Shown: positions 1 to 9,443 of the stretch, one piece after another | Numbering within the stretch: position 1 is the stretch's first letter | Layout of the letters: each line of letters opens with the position of its first letter | NCBI RefSeq assembly: GCF_001722485.1 | Contig: NZ_LWGL01000001.1 | Span: 32,714-96,713, forward strand | Direction: 5' to 3' | Source of the DNA: Cellulosimicrobium cellulans | GTDB taxonomy: Bacteria > Actinomycetota > Actinomycetes > Actinomycetales > Cellulomonadaceae | DNA: 64,000 nt | The notes under the pieces: model-generated | What the model was told of the DNA's origin: nothing | Databases searched by the model: none | The model's input: the letters and a program-made list of their open reading frames with translations, nothing else | Translations under genes and position numbers: made by a program

Positions 1-1149
1 CTCCCCCGCGGCCGCTCACCGCTGGCCTCCCCCGCCGCCGACGCGTGGCGCCGCGTGCCGTGCCCGCGGTGCGGCGCCAACGCCGAGCGCGACCCGGACA
101 CGCTCGACACGTTCGTCGACTCCTCCTGGTACTTCCTGCGGTACTGCTCGCCCGGCTCGTCCGGCCTGCCCGACGACGTTCCCTTCCGTCCCGACGACGC
201 CCGCCGCTGGATGCCCGCCGCGCAGTACGTCGGCGGCGTCGAGCACGCGATCCTGCACCTGCTCTACAGCCGGTTCGTCACCAAGGTGCTGCACGACCTG
301 GGGTGGGTCGACGTCGTCGAGCCGTTCGCGACGCTGCTCAACCAGGGGCAGGTGCTCTACGGGGGTCGGGCGATGAGCAAGTCGCTGGGCAACGGCGTCG
401 AGCTCGGCGGCCAGCTCGACCGCTGGGGCGTCGACGCCGTGCGCCTCGCCATGGTGTTCGCCGGCCCGCCGGAGGACGACGTCGACTGGGCGGACGTGGA
501 CCCGGCGGCGATGCGCCGCTTCTGCGACCGCGTGCTGCGCCTCGCCGACGCCGTCGCGGCGTCGGGGACGTCGCCGACCGGTCCGGCACCCGACAGCCGG
601 GGCATCACCCCCGACGCACGGCCCGGCACGCGTGCCCACGCCCTCCGCCGCGCGACCCACCGCACCGTGCACGACGCCGAGGACCTGCTCGAGCGCTCGC
701 GGTTCAACGTCGTCGTCGCGCGGCTCATGGAGCTCGTGAACGCCGCCCGGCGCGCGGAGGCCGACGGTCACGGGCGGGACGAGAACGCCGCGGCGCACAC
801 CGCCGCCGTGCGCGAGGCGGCCGAGACCGTCGCGGTGCTGCTCGGGATGTTCGCGCCGTACACCGCCGAGGAGGCGTGGGAGCGGCTGGGGCACGCGCCG
901 TCGGTCGCGGACGCCGGCTGGCCGCGCGTCGACCCGACCCTGCTCGTCGACGACACGGTCGAGGCCGTCGTCCAGGTCGACGGCAGGGTGCGGGGCCGCG
1001 TCGTCGTCCCGGCCGACGTCGACGACGCGACGCTCCGGGACCGCGCGCTCGCCCTGCCGGGCGTCTCCCGGGCGGCCCGCGGACGCGAGGTGGTGCGCGT
1101 CGTCGTGCGCGCGCCGCGGCTGGTCAACGTGGTGACCCGGGCGACCTGA
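1..1149 (+). CDS. leuS: Leucyl-tRNA synthetase, C-terminal part (5' end outside window)
   Basis: Class I aminoacyl-tRNA synthetase that charges tRNA-Leu. The reading frame is open from the first base. It begins in a zinc-ribbon-like CPRCG stretch followed by the family signature [13 protein letters not shown]. The KMSKS-type ATP loop appears as [10 protein letters not shown] (nt about 367-396), with Ala where many LeuRS have Lys. The anticodon-binding helical domain follows, then the C-terminal domain ending in the usual RLVNVV segment. About 382 residues are visible; the editing and Rossmann N-terminal domains lie upstream. The GTG at 55 is internal and is not the start. A DUF808 gene follows after 125 nt. 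Confidence 0.95.
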   Translation, partial: LPRGRSPLASPAADAWRRVPCPRCGANAERDPDTLDTFVDSSWYFLRYCSPGSSGLPDDVPFRPDDARRWMPAAQYVGGVEHAILHLLYSRFVTKVLHDLGWVDVVEPFATLLNQGQVLYGGRAMSKSLGNGVELGGQLDRWGVDAVRLAMVFAGPPEDDVDWADVDPAAMRRFCDRVLRLADAVAASGTSPTGPAPDSRGITPDARPGTRAHALRRATHRTVHDAEDLLERSRFNVVVARLMELVNAARRAEADGHGRDENAAAHTAAVREAAETVAVLLGMFAPYTAEEAWERLGHAPSVADAGWPRVDPTLLVDDTVEAVVQVDGRVRGRVVVPADVDDATLRDRALALPGVSRAARGREVVRVVVRAPRLVNVVTRAT

Positions 1150-1274
1150 CGACGACTGCGGACACCACGACGCGAGCGGGTGCCGCGGCCGTTACGATGC
1201 TGCGGCCGCGCACCCCCCTCGACCCGGCGGACCCGCCCGCGGCACCACGGGCCCGCGGACGGAGACCACCCCTC

Positions 1275-2219
1275 ATGGCCGTCGGACTCGCAGCCCTCCT
1301 CGACGACATCGCGGCGTTCGCCAAGCTCGCGGCGGCGTCGGTGGACGACATCGGCGCCGCCGCCGGGCGCGCGAGCGCCAAGGCGACCGGCGTCGTCATC
1401 GACGACACGGCCGTCACCCCGCGGTACGTCGAGGGCCTGGCGGCCAAGCGCGAGCTGCCCGTCATCAAGCGCATCGCGGTCGGGTCGCTGCGCAACAAGC
1501 TGCTGTTCATCCTCCCGGCGGCGCTGCTGCTCAGCCAGTTCGTGCCGTGGCTCCTCACGCCGCTGCTCATGCTGGGCGGCACGTACCTCGCGTTCGAGGG
1601 CGCCGAGAAGCTGTGGGAGATGGTCTCGGGCTCGCACCACGCCGAGGTCGACGACAAGGCGGCGAAGAAGGCCGTCGACGAGGACCGGGTCGTGTCCAGC
1701 GCGGTGCGCACCGACTTCATCCTCAGCGCCGAGATCATGGTCATCGCGCTCAACGAGGTCGCGAGCGAGGGCTTCTGGTCGCGCGCGGTCATCCTCGTGG
1801 TCGTCGCGTTCCTCATCACCGCGGTCGTCTACGGGATCGTCGCGCTCATCGTGAAGATGGACGACATCGGCCTGCACCTGGCGAGCCGGCGCACCGGGTG
1901 GGTGCAGTCGTTCGGGCGCGGCCTCGTGACCGCGATGCCGCGCGTCATGTCGGTGATCTCGACGGTCGGGATCGTCGCGATGCTCTGGGTCGGTGGCCAC
2001 ATCATCCTGCAGGGCACGTACGACCTCGGCTGGCACGCGCCGTACGACCTGCTGCACCACCTCGAGGACGGCGTCCACGGGGTGCCCGGCGTCGGTGGCC
2101 TGCTCGCGTGGCTCGTCGACACCCTCGGCTCGGCGGTCGTCGGCGTGATCGTCGGTGCGGTCGTCGTCGCCGTCGTCCACCTCGTCCACACCCTCCGGCA
2201 CCGGCGCGCGCACGCCTGA
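1275..2219 (+). CDS. DUF808 family inner-membrane protein (YedI-like)
   Basis: A 314-residue protein of the DUF808 family, whose function is not established. It opens with the family pattern AVGLAALLDDIA (residues 2-13), then a segment rich in small residues with DDIGAAAG and the VIDDTAVTPRYVEG block. At least four hydrophobic segments follow, at about 75-105, 165-190, 215-240 and 270-300. The ATG at 1275 was chosen because the family start aligns there and a GGACGGAGA ribosome-binding stretch lies just upstream; the frame is open further upstream but that part does not resemble the family. Same strand as leuS and the CorC-like gene, so possibly cotranscribed. Confidence 0.85.
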   Translation: MAVGLAALLDDIAAFAKLAAASVDDIGAAAGRASAKATGVVIDDTAVTPRYVEGLAAKRELPVIKRIAVGSLRNKLLFILPAALLLSQFVPWLLTPLLMLGGTYLAFEGAEKLWEMVSGSHHAEVDDKAAKKAVDEDRVVSSAVRTDFILSAEIMVIALNEVASEGFWSRAVILVVVAFLITAVVYGIVALIVKMDDIGLHLASRRTGWVQSFGRGLVTAMPRVMSVISTVGIVAMLWVGGHIILQGTYDLGWHAPYDLLHHLEDGVHGVPGVGGLLAWLVDTLGSAVVGVIVGAVVVAVVHLVHTLRHRRAHA

Positions 2220-2265
2220 CGCCTCTCGGCCCGCGGGACGCATCCCCGGCTGATTGGATGGAGCG

Positions 2266-3591
2266 ATGGACTCCGGAACATGGACCAACATCGCGCTCGT
2301 CCTGCTCTTCGTCCTCGTCGGCGGCGTGTTCGCCGGCACGGAGATCGCCCTCGTCTCGCTGCGTGAGAGCCAGGTCGCCCAGCTCGAGCGGCAGTCCGGC
2401 CGCGGCCAGCGCGTCGCCGCGGTGGCGCGCGACCCCAACCGCTTCCTCGCGGCGGTGCAGATCGGTGTGACCGTGGCGGGCTTCTTCTCCGCCGCCTACG
2501 GGGCGTCCACGCTGGCCCCCGACCTCGCGCCCGTGCTCGAGAGCGTCGGCCTGCCCGAGGCCCTGGCCTCCACCGTCGCGCTCGTCGTCCTCACCCTGCT
2601 CGTCGCCTACCTCTCGCTCGTGCTCGGCGAGCTCGTGCCGAAGCGCATCGCGCTGCAGCGCTCCGCGGGCGTCGCGCTCGTCGTCGCGCCGCCGCTCGAC
2701 CGGTTCGCCACGCTCATGCGCCCGGTCATCTGGCTCCTGTCGCGCTCCACGGACGCCGTCGTGCGGCTCCTCGGCGGGAACCCGTCGGCGCGCGGCGAGG
2801 AGATGAGCGAGGAGGAGCTGCGCGAGCTCGTCCTCGCGCACGAGACGATCCCCGAGGACGAGCGCCGGATCCTCGACGACGTCTTCGCCGCCGGCGACCG
2901 GTCCCTGGCCGAGGCGATGACGCCCCGCGGTGAGGTCGCGTTCATGCCGGGCAGCACGACGCTCGCCGAGGCGGCGCGCGCCGTCGCCGACGGGCACTAC
3001 TCCCGCTACCCGGTCACCGGCGAGGACTTCGACGACGTCCTCGGCTTCCTCCACGTGCGCGACCTGCTCGGCCGCGACTGCCCCGAGCACCCCGAGACCC
3101 ATCCCTCCGGCGAGCCGGTGCTCGTGCGCGACGTCGTGCGCCCCATCCTCGAGCTGCCCGCCACGAACGCGATCCTGCCGGCGATGTCGCGGATGCGGCG
3201 CGAGGGCGTGCACATCGCCGTCGTCGTCGACGAGTACGGCGGGACCGACGGGATCGTCACGCTCGAGGACCTCGTCGAGGAGCTCGTCGGCGACATCCGC
3301 GACGAGTACGACCCCGACGAGCCGTCGGCCGCGCGCGAGCACGGCGGCCGCACGAGCGTCGACGCCGGCCAGACGATCGAGGAGTTCGCCCGGCGCACCG
3401 GCGTCGAGCTCCCGGACGGCCCGTACGAGACCGTGGCGGGCTTCGTCGTCGCGCAGCTCGGGCGGCTCGCTGCCGTGGGCGACCACGTGGACGTCGGCGA
3501 GCAGCGCCTCACCGTGACCGAGGTGGACAGGCGCCGGCTCGTCCGTCTCGACCTGGCCCCCCGTCCCGTGCCTGTCGGAGGCGACTCCTAG
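2266..3591 (+). CDS. CNNM/CorC (hemolysin) family transporter: DUF21 - CBS pair - CorC_HlyC
   Basis: A 441-residue membrane protein of the CNNM/CorC family, implicated in Mg2+/divalent-cation efflux. An N-terminal DUF21 transmembrane domain (about residues 1-180) carries GVFAGTEIALVSLRES and the GELVPKRIALQ signature. A cytoplasmic CBS pair follows (about 205-330; VVVDEYGGTDGIVTLEDLVEELVGDI is split across this region). The C-terminal CorC_HlyC domain contains TVAGFVVAQLGRL. ATG 2266 is preferred, with GGAG directly upstream at a short distance. TTG 2254 would add four residues. The close TGATTGGAT sequence could also be a -10 element for a near-leaderless message. Confidence 0.9.
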   Translation: MDSGTWTNIALVLLFVLVGGVFAGTEIALVSLRESQVAQLERQSGRGQRVAAVARDPNRFLAAVQIGVTVAGFFSAAYGASTLAPDLAPVLESVGLPEALASTVALVVLTLLVAYLSLVLGELVPKRIALQRSAGVALVVAPPLDRFATLMRPVIWLLSRSTDAVVRLLGGNPSARGEEMSEEELRELVLAHETIPEDERRILDDVFAAGDRSLAEAMTPRGEVAFMPGSTTLAEAARAVADGHYSRYPVTGEDFDDVLGFLHVRDLLGRDCPEHPETHPSGEPVLVRDVVRPILELPATNAILPAMSRMRREGVHIAVVVDEYGGTDGIVTLEDLVEELVGDIRDEYDPDEPSAAREHGGRTSVDAGQTIEEFARRTGVELPDGPYETVAGFVVAQLGRLAAVGDHVDVGEQRLTVTEVDRRRLVRLDLAPRPVPVGGDS

Positions 3592-3601
3592 CCTTCCCGC
3601 C

Positions 3602-4492
3602 ATGGAGACGTCGACGGGTACGGGGACGAAGGTCGGGGTCGTCGGGAGCTTCGGCTCCGCGGCCGAGGTGCTCGGCATGGCCGTCGCGGCCGAGGAGCAC
3701 GGCTGGGACGGCTTCTTCACGTGGGACGGCATGAGCATCATGGCCGTCGACACCTTCGACCCGTGGGCCCTGCTCGCGGCGGCCGCGGTGCGGACCGAGC
3801 GGGTGGCACTGGGCGCGATGGTGTTCGCGCTCCCCCGCCGCCGTCCGTGGGAGGTCGTGCGACAGTCGCTCACGGTCGACCACCTGTCCGGCGGCCGCCT
3901 CGTCCTGCCGGTGGGCGTGGGCGTGCTCGACGACGGCGGGTTCTCGGCCGTCCCGGACCAGCCCCAGGCGCTGCGCGACCGGGCGGAGCAGCTCGACGAC
4001 GCGCTCGCGTTCCTCGACCGCGCGTGGACGGGCGAGCCGTTCTCCTTCTCCGGCGCGCGCCTGGAGACGGGCGAGATGCAGTTCCTCCCCCGCCCGGTCC
4101 ACCGCCCTGTGCTGGGCCGGCGCGTCCCGGTGTGGCCGGTCGGCGTGTGGGACGCCGAGCGCCCGCCCCTGCGGTCGCTCGACCGCGCGCTGCGTCACGA
4201 CGGCATCGTCGTCCAGCTGCGCGGCGACCGCGGTTTCGACGTCCCCACGCCCGAGGACGTCGCGGCGCTCGTCACGTGGCTCACCGCGCGCCGCGCGGAG
4301 CTGGGCCTCGAGGACCGGCCGTTCGACGTCGTGCTCCAGGGCGAGCTGCCGACGGACCGCGCGGCCGCGGCCGACCGGCTCTCGGCGCTCGGCGAGGCCG
4401 GCGCCACCTGGTGGGTCGAGTCCCGCTGGAACCCCGAGACGGCGACCCCGGCGTCGCTCCTCGACGCGATCCGTCAGGGTCCGCCGCGCTGA
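3602..4492 (+). CDS. LLM-class (luciferase-like) flavin-dependent oxidoreductase
   Basis: A 296-residue bacterial luciferase-like monooxygenase with a TIM-barrel fold that would use FMNH2/F420-type cofactors. Features seen: an N-terminal strand KVGVVGSFG, AVAAEEHGWDGFFTWD (residues 27-42), the conserved VALGAMV and LSGGRLVLPVGVG stretch that lines the flavin site, and a barrel-closing C-terminal GATWWVES. It starts 10 nt after the CorC-like gene, so the two are probably cotranscribed. It runs convergently to leuD with only 23 nt between stop codons. The substrate cannot be inferred. Confidence 0.85.
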   Translation: METSTGTGTKVGVVGSFGSAAEVLGMAVAAEEHGWDGFFTWDGMSIMAVDTFDPWALLAAAAVRTERVALGAMVFALPRRRPWEVVRQSLTVDHLSGGRLVLPVGVGVLDDGGFSAVPDQPQALRDRAEQLDDALAFLDRAWTGEPFSFSGARLETGEMQFLPRPVHRPVLGRRVPVWPVGVWDAERPPLRSLDRALRHDGIVVQLRGDRGFDVPTPEDVAALVTWLTARRAELGLEDRPFDVVLQGELPTDRAAAADRLSALGEAGATWWVESRWNPETATPASLLDAIRQGPPR

Positions 4493-4515
4493 CCCGGCTC
4501 TGACTCGGCGCTGGC

Positions 4516-5154
4516 TCAGCCGACCGGCCGCGCCGCCTCGATCTCGACCTTCGGCAGCGTCTTGGCCGGCAGCGTCCTCGGGCGCCACGACGCGCGGGTC
4601 GCCTCGAACGCGGAGATCTCGTCCTCGTGCTGGAGGGTCAGGCCGATGTCGTCGAGCCCTTCCATGAGGCGCCAGCGGGTGTAGTCGTCGATCTGGAACG
4701 GCACGGTGACGTCGAGCGCGGACGCGGTGCGCGCGACGAGGTCGACGGTCACCTCGGTGCCGGGGTTCGTCTCGAGGATCTTCCAGAGCAGCTCGACGTC
4801 CTCCTGCGCGACGACGCCGGCGACGAGGCCCTGCTTGCCCGAGTTGCCGCGGAAGATGTCGGCGAAGCGGGACGCGAGGACGACGCGGAAGCCGTAGTCC
4901 TTGAGCGCCCACACGGCGTGCTCGCGCGAGGAGCCGGTGCCGAAGTCGGGGCCGGCGACGAGCACCGAGCCGGCCTTGTAGGCGTCCTGGTTGAGGACGA
5001 ACGTCGGGTCGCCGCGCCATGCCGCGAACAGCGCGTCCTCGAAGCCCGTGCGGGTGACGCGCTTGAGGTAGACGGCGGGGATGATCTGGTCGGTGTCCAC
5101 GTTGCTGCGGCGCAGCGGGACGCCGACGCCGGTGTGGGTCGTGAACTTCTCCAT
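4516..5154 (-). CDS. leuD: 3-isopropylmalate dehydratase small subunit
   Basis: Small subunit of isopropylmalate isomerase (2- to 3-isopropylmalate, leucine biosynthesis), working as a heterodimer with LeuC. The 212 residues are full length for the family. Visible signatures: [21 protein letters not shown] near the N-terminus, [25 protein letters not shown] (swivel domain, substrate loop) and [14 protein letters not shown] near the C-terminus. It lies 67 nt downstream of leuC on the same strand as the second gene of the leuCD operon. A GAGG-type ribosome-binding site precedes the ATG at 5154. Confidence 0.96.
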   Translation of the reverse strand: MEKFTTHTGVGVPLRRSNVDTDQIIPAVYLKRVTRTGFEDALFAAWRGDPTFVLNQDAYKAGSVLVAGPDFGTGSSREHAVWALKDYGFRVVLASRFADIFRGNSGKQGLVAGVVAQEDVELLWKILETNPGTEVTVDLVARTASALDVTVPFQIDDYTRWRLMEGLDDIGLTLQHEDEISAFEATRASWRPRTLPAKTLPKVEIEAARPVG

Positions 5155-5221
5155 GGTGGGGCCTCTTCGGGGTGCGGGACGGACGACGGGGACGCGGGCC
5201 GGTTCGCGGCGGGTGGTCCGG

Positions 5222-6703
5222 TCAGACCTGGACGAGGACGCCCGGGTCGAGCGGTGCGAGCGGCGTGCCGTCGAACGAGGTGAGGTCGACGTCGGCGGGC
5301 AGGTCCAGGTCCGCCACGGACGACAGCGTGCCGCGGATGGCCGTGGCGGCCGCGACGAGCGGCGAGACGAGGTGCGTGCGCCCGCCCTTGCCCTGGCGAC
5401 CCTCGAAGTTGCGGTTCGACGTCGAGGCGGCGCGCTCCCCCGGCTGCAGCTGGTCGGGGTTCATGCCGAGGCACATCGAGCAGCCGGCGTTGCGCCACTC
5501 GGCGCCGAACTCCTTGAAGATCACGTCGAGGCCCTCGGCCTCGGCCTGCAGCCGCACGCGCGCCGAGGCCGGCACGACGAGCACGCGCACGTCGTCGGCC
5601 TTCTTGCGGCCCTGCAGCACCTTGGCGACGGAGCGCAGGTCCTCGATGCGGCCGTTGGTGCACGACCCGATGAACACCGTGTCGACGGGGATCTCGCGCA
5701 GCGGCTGGCCGGGCGTGAGCCCCATGTACTCGATGGCGCGCTCGGCGGCGATGCGCTCGTTCTCGTCGGCGATCTCCGACGGCACCGGCACGGTCGCCGA
5801 GATCGGCAGGCCCTGGCCGGGGTTGGTGCCCCACGTGACGAACGGCTCGAGGTCGGACGCGCGGAGCGTCACCTCGGCGTCGAACATTGCGTCGTCGTCG
5901 GAGCGCAGCGTGCGCCAGTACTCGACGGCGGCGTCCCAGTCGGCGCCCTCGGGCGCGTGCGGGCGACCCTTGAGGTACTCGAACGTCGTGTCGTCAGGCG
6001 CGATCATGCCCGCGCGGGCGCCGGCCTCGATCGACATGTTGCAGATCGTCATCCGCGCCTCCATGGAGAGGTTGCGGATCGCCTCGCCGCGGTACTCGAG
6101 CACGTAGCCCTGCCCGCCGCCGGTGCCGATCTTCGCGATGATCGCGAGGATGATGTCCTTGCTCGTGGCGCCCGGGGGCAGCTCGCCGTCGACGTTGATC
6201 GCCATCGTCTTGAACGGCGCGAGCGGAAGGGTCTGGGTGGCCAGCACGTGCTCGACCTCGGACGTGCCGATGCCGAACGCGAGCGCGCCGAAGGCGCCGT
6301 GCGTCGAGGTGTGGGAGTCGCCGCACACGACCGTCAGGCCGGGCATGGTCAGACCGAGCTGCGGGCCGACCTGGTGGACGATGCCCTGGTCCGCGTCGCC
6401 GAGCGAGTGGATCCGCACGCCGAACTCGCGGGCGTTGTTGCGCAGCGTGTCGATCTGCGTGCGGCTCGTGAGGTCCGCGATCGGCAGGTCGATGTCGAGC
6501 GTCGGGGTGTTGTGGTCCTCGGTCGCGATGGTGAGGTCCGGGCGGCGCACCGGGCGGCCGGCGAGGCGGAGCCCCTCGAACGCCTGCGGGCTCGTGACCT
6601 CGTGCACGAGGTGGAGGTCGATGTAGAGGAGGTCGGGCGACCCGTCGGAACCGCGGCGCACGAGGTGCGCGTCCCAGACCTTCTCCGCCAGCGTGCCGGC
6701 CAT
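5222..6703 (-). CDS. leuC: 3-isopropylmalate dehydratase large subunit
   Basis: Aconitase-family large subunit (493 residues) that holds the catalytic [4Fe-4S] cluster and acts with LeuD. The cluster cysteines are visible in [13 protein letters not shown] and [13 protein letters not shown], and the substrate-site signature [29 protein letters not shown] is present. The ATG at 6703 ([13 protein letters not shown]) matches the family start and is preceded by GAGGAG; the frame is open upstream but that part has no family resemblance. It is transcribed divergently from the IclR regulator, and the 161-nt gap contains several dyads (see that entry). Confidence 0.97.
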   Translation of the reverse strand: MAGTLAEKVWDAHLVRRGSDGSPDLLYIDLHLVHEVTSPQAFEGLRLAGRPVRRPDLTIATEDHNTPTLDIDLPIADLTSRTQIDTLRNNAREFGVRIHSLGDADQGIVHQVGPQLGLTMPGLTVVCGDSHTSTHGAFGALAFGIGTSEVEHVLATQTLPLAPFKTMAINVDGELPPGATSKDIILAIIAKIGTGGGQGYVLEYRGEAIRNLSMEARMTICNMSIEAGARAGMIAPDDTTFEYLKGRPHAPEGADWDAAVEYWRTLRSDDDAMFDAEVTLRASDLEPFVTWGTNPGQGLPISATVPVPSEIADENERIAAERAIEYMGLTPGQPLREIPVDTVFIGSCTNGRIEDLRSVAKVLQGRKKADDVRVLVVPASARVRLQAEAEGLDVIFKEFGAEWRNAGCSMCLGMNPDQLQPGERAASTSNRNFEGRQGKGGRTHLVSPLVAAATAIRGTLSSVADLDLPADVDLTSFDGTPLAPLDPGVLVQV

Positions 6704-6760
6704 GCTGCTCAACTCCTCGTCGTGTGTCACGGCTTCTCCCGCGGGGGCACGGGCGCCGCT

Positions 6761-6849
6761 GGACCGATGGTCCGTCCTTCGAGCACCGCTCGGGGGAACC
6801 GTCCAGCGGCTGGACCGTCTCCCGCCGACTTGCATCTCAGTGAGTGAGA
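6761..6849. promoter_or_regulatory. leuC / iclR divergent control region with three dyads
   Basis: Three inverted repeats lie in the 161-nt gap. GGACC-gat-GGTCC is at 6761-6773. The perfect GTCCAGC-G-GCTGGAC is at 6801-6815. TCTCA-gtgag-TGAGA is at 6835-6849, nested with CTCA-G-TGAG at 6836-6844. The last sits just upstream of the regulator start at 6865 and is the best candidate IclR-type operator for control of leuCD and autoregulation. The first two could instead be RNA hairpins in the leuC leader. Assignments are inference from symmetry and position. Confidence 0.5.
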
Positions 6850-6864
6850 CGTCAATATCGACCT

Positions 6865-7584
6865 ATGGACAATACTAGCGGAGTCGGCGTGCTGGACAAG
6901 GCGGCCTCCGTCCTGGGCGCTCTGGAGTCCGGACCGGCCACCCTGGCCCAGCTCGTCACGGCCACGGGCCTCGCCCGCCCGACGGCGCACCGCCTCGCCG
7001 TCGCCCTCGAGCACCACCGCATGGTCGCGCGCGACATGCAGGGGCGCTTCGTCCTCGGCCCGCGTCTCAACGAGCTCGCGACGGCCGCCGGCGAGGACCG
7101 CCTGCTCGCTGCCGCGAACCCCGTGCTCACCGCGCTGCGCGACCACACCGGCGAGAGCGCGCAGCTGTACCGCCGCCAGGGCGACCACCGCATCTGCGTC
7201 GCCGCGGCCGAGCGCCCCGTGGGCCTGCGCGACTCGATCCCCGTCGGCGCGACGCTCACGATGAACGCCGGCTCCGCCGCGCAGATCCTCCTCGCGTGGG
7301 AGGAGCCCGACCGCCTGCACCGCGGGCTGCGCGAGGCCGTGTTCACGGCGACGATCCTCTCCGGCGTCCGGCGGCGCGGCTGGGCCCAGTCGGTGTCCGA
7401 GCGCGAGCTCGGCGTCGCGTCGGTCTCCGCACCCGTGCGCGGGCCGTCGGGGCGCGTCGTCGCCGCGGTCTCCATCTCGGGCCCGGTCGAGCGGCTCTCG
7501 CGCCAGCCCGGGCGCCTCCACTCCGGGTCGGTCGTCGCCGCCGCCAACCGGCTCACCGAGGTGCTGCGCCGAGCCGGGGAGTAG
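6865..7584 (+). CDS. IclR-family transcriptional regulator, NdgR/LtbR-like
   Basis: A 239-residue IclR-type regulator: N-terminal winged helix (about residues 8-70, LAQLVTATGLARPTAHRLAVALEHH as recognition region) and C-terminal effector-binding domain. The start MDNTSGVGVLDKA and its position divergent from leuCD match the LtbR/NdgR group. In Corynebacterium and Streptomyces that group controls leucine biosynthesis and other amino-acid genes. The ATG at 6865 fits the family start; an upstream in-frame ATG-like start at 6844 would place residues inside the dyad. The specific target here is inferred from context. Confidence 0.88.
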   Translation: MDNTSGVGVLDKAASVLGALESGPATLAQLVTATGLARPTAHRLAVALEHHRMVARDMQGRFVLGPRLNELATAAGEDRLLAAANPVLTALRDHTGESAQLYRRQGDHRICVAAAERPVGLRDSIPVGATLTMNAGSAAQILLAWEEPDRLHRGLREAVFTATILSGVRRRGWAQSVSERELGVASVSAPVRGPSGRVVAAVSISGPVERLSRQPGRLHSGSVVAAANRLTEVLRRAGE

Positions 7585-7771
7585 TCCGCACGGCGGCCCG
7601 CTCGGCCGGGACCGGGACGGGGTGGCGACACTCCGGGGCAGACAGGTGACCCAAACGGGACAGCCCTGTCAAAATCACCCCGAATGCTGGCATGCTGTGC
7701 GGGCCGCCCCACGCGGTCCGAGCAGGGGGGCGCACGTCTGCCGACCCGACCCCCGACACGGGAGGACCCCG

Positions 7772-7939
7772 ATGCATCCGAAGGTGAAGGCGATCCTCAT
7801 CTGGGCGCTGGTGATCTTCGCGCTCTACGCGATCGTCACGAGCCCGGAACGCGCCGCCGACATCCTCGAGGGGATCTGGGACGTCGTCCTCGGGGCCTTC
7901 CGCAGCATCGGCCAGTTCTTCAGCTCGCTCCTGGACTGA
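7772..7939 (+). CDS. Small single-span membrane protein, unknown function
   Basis: A 55-residue protein starting at ATG 7772, preceded by GGGAGGA. It has one hydrophobic helix (about residues 7-24, AILIWALVIFALYAIVT) followed by an amphipathic C-terminal segment with ILEGIWDVVLGAFRSIGQFF. It ends 4 nt before the GTG of the PH-domain gene, so translational coupling is likely. I recognise the type (short actinobacterial membrane proteins) but not a function. Confidence 0.7.
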   Translation: MHPKVKAILIWALVIFALYAIVTSPERAADILEGIWDVVLGAFRSIGQFFSSLLD

Positions 7940-7943
7940 CCCG

Positions 7944-8849
7944 GTGGCCGCCGCCCGTGGCCGGCCGCGCAGCCGGATCCTCGACCGCTACGTGCTCAGC
8001 GGCGAGCGGGTCGTGGTCGCGACGCGCCACCACTGGGGCATGCTGCTCGAGCCGGTCGCGTCGACGATCGCCGGGCTGCTCGTCGTCGTGTGGCTCGTCG
8101 CGCAGGTCGGCCCGGCGGCGGGCGACGGGGTGCTGGTCCTCGGGCTGCTCTGGCTGCTGCTCGCCGCGCGCCTCGCGTGGAAGGTCTTCGAGTGGCGCAA
8201 CGAGTGGTTCGTCGCGACGGACAAGCGCCTGCTCCTGCTCTACGGGCTGATCACGCACAAGGTGGCGATGATGCCGCTCACCAAGGTCACCGACATGAAC
8301 TACGGCCGCTCCCCCGTCGGGCGCGTGCTCGGCTACGGCCAGTTCCTGCTGGAGTCCGCCGGCCAGGACCAGGCGCTGCGGCAGATCGACTGGGTCGCGC
8401 AGCCCGAGGCGACCTACCGCCAGATCTGCGACACCCTCTTCGGGCCGACAGGCGTGGCGTCACGCCCGCGCGGGGTCGCCGCTCCCCCGGCGCCCGACGT
8501 GCCCACCTTCGGCGAGCTGCACCCCGTCCCGGCGCCGCCCGTCCTGGAGCCGCCGCCCTGGGACGAGCCCGTCCTCGACCCGGCGCCGCCCATGCCTCGT
8601 CCACCCGTGCCTCGTCCACCCGTACCACCGCCGCCCGCACCGCCCCCGCCGGTGCCGCCGGCCCCAGGGGCGGCCGACGGGCCCACTCAGCCGCTCCCCG
8701 TCGTCGGGCACGACGACCCGGACGGCGAGCGCGGCTGGGCCGTCTCGGACGAGGAGCGCGCGCCGTACGTGCGCGTGACCCCCACGCCGGCGTCGGCGTC
8801 CGTCCGCCGGCCGGACGAGCCCGGACGAGGGCGCGACGGCGCGTCGTAG
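7944..8849 (+). CDS. PH-domain (bPH2/YdbT-like) membrane protein with proline-rich tail
   Basis: A 301-residue protein. Two adjacent membrane helices (about residues 37-75, VASTIAGLLVVVWLV and VLVLGLLWLLLAARLAW) are followed by a bacterial PH-like domain (WRNEWFVATDKRLLLLYG, PLTKVTDMNYGRSPVGRVLGYG, about 82-150). From about residue 175 the chain is Pro/Ala-rich and low complexity, with PRPPVPRPPVPPPPAPPPP, probably a disordered cytoplasmic tail. The GTG start lies 4 nt after the preceding small membrane protein. Role not known; proteins of this build are envelope-associated. Confidence 0.8.
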   Translation: MAAARGRPRSRILDRYVLSGERVVVATRHHWGMLLEPVASTIAGLLVVVWLVAQVGPAAGDGVLVLGLLWLLLAARLAWKVFEWRNEWFVATDKRLLLLYGLITHKVAMMPLTKVTDMNYGRSPVGRVLGYGQFLLESAGQDQALRQIDWVAQPEATYRQICDTLFGPTGVASRPRGVAAPPAPDVPTFGELHPVPAPPVLEPPPWDEPVLDPAPPMPRPPVPRPPVPPPPAPPPPVPPAPGAADGPTQPLPVVGHDDPDGERGWAVSDEERAPYVRVTPTPASASVRRPDEPGRGRDGAS

Positions 8850-8851
8850 GC

Positions 8852-8869
8852 GAGGCGGGCGAGCGCCTC
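8852..8869. terminator. Weak hairpin between convergent genes
   Basis: GAGGCG-N6-CGCCTC sits in the 47-nt gap between the PH-domain gene and the convergent holin-like gene. There is no T-run, so it is only a possible bidirectional terminator. Confidence 0.3.
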
Positions 8870-8896
8870 ACCGGCCCCTGACCGCCCGTGCCCGTG

Positions 8897-9322
8897 TCAG
8901 CCGCGCGCGGCTCGGGCCGCCGGACCCTCCCCGTCGCCGCGACGGTCGCCGAGCTTCTCCTTGAGGAAGAACATCGGCAGGAGGAACGTCGCGAGCGCCG
9001 TGACGAGCCAGACGACGAGCGTCGCGAGGACCCACGGCACGGCGCCGCCCGTGATGCGCAGCCCGTCCCCCACGAGCGAGGCGACGAGCAGCGCGACGAA
9101 GGTCGACACGAGCCCGATGCCGCCGAGGAAGGCGGGCGCGTAGCGGGCGGCGGTCTTCGCGATGAAGGGCGACAGCACCGCCTGGGCGACGGTGAACACG
9201 ACGACCACGACGACGAACCCCGTCGCGGTGACCTCGACGCCGTCCACCACGGACGCGGCGACGAGGAGGCCGAGCGCGGCCGACGCCAGCAGGATGGCGA
9301 GGCGGATCAGCAGTCGCACCAT
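8897..9322 (-). CDS. Phage-holin-4 superfamily (PF04020-type) membrane protein
   Basis: A 141-residue protein with four hydrophobic helices (about residues 8-28, 34-52, 70-95 and 103-127), the pattern of the small actinobacterial 'phage holin family' (DUF360-like) membrane proteins. ATG 9322 (MVRLLIRLA) was preferred over an in-frame upstream start at 9349 because the family begins at the first helix. The tail GDRRGDGEGPAARAARG is charged. No phage genes are nearby, so the family name should not be read as prophage evidence. Confidence 0.72.
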   Translation of the reverse strand: MVRLLIRLAILLASAALGLLVAASVVDGVEVTATGFVVVVVVFTVAQAVLSPFIAKTAARYAPAFLGGIGLVSTFVALLVASLVGDGLRITGGAVPWVLATLVVWLVTALATFLLPMFFLKEKLGDRRGDGEGPAARAARG

Positions 9323-9402
9323 GGGTGCGAGCGTAGCGACGTACGTCACACCCGGCGCGCGGAGCCGGCAGGGCCTCGTCGGACGCTGTCCGATGCAACG
9401 CA

Positions 9403-9437
9403 GAAGGCCCGGTCATCGTGATGATGACCGGGCCTTC
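9403..9437 (-). terminator. Intrinsic terminator downstream of tRNA-Gln/tRNA-Glu
   Basis: GAAGGCCCGGTCATC - GTGAT - GATGACCGGGCCTTC is a perfect 15-bp stem with a 5-nt loop. It begins 7 nt beyond the 3' end of tRNA-Glu on the minus strand, so it would end the tRNA transcript before the holin-like gene. Confidence 0.8.
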
Positions 9438-9443
9438 CCGATG

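Noticed and set aside
367..396. AMSKS instead of KMSKS in LeuS as an inactivating change
   Set aside because: The rest of the signature (MSKSLGN) and the flanking sequence are well preserved and comparable actinobacterial LeuS appear to share the form, so loss of function is unlikely.
5081..6847. Long plus-strand frame (588 codons) across leuC
   Set aside because: Antisense of leuC with no domain resemblance; a GC-driven shadow frame. The same applies to long frames opposite gudD-lysR (18,791-21,112) and tctA (22,682-24,271).
8897..9322. Prophage remnant suggested by the holin-family name
   Set aside because: The family is widespread as a chromosomal actinobacterial membrane protein and no other phage gene is near.
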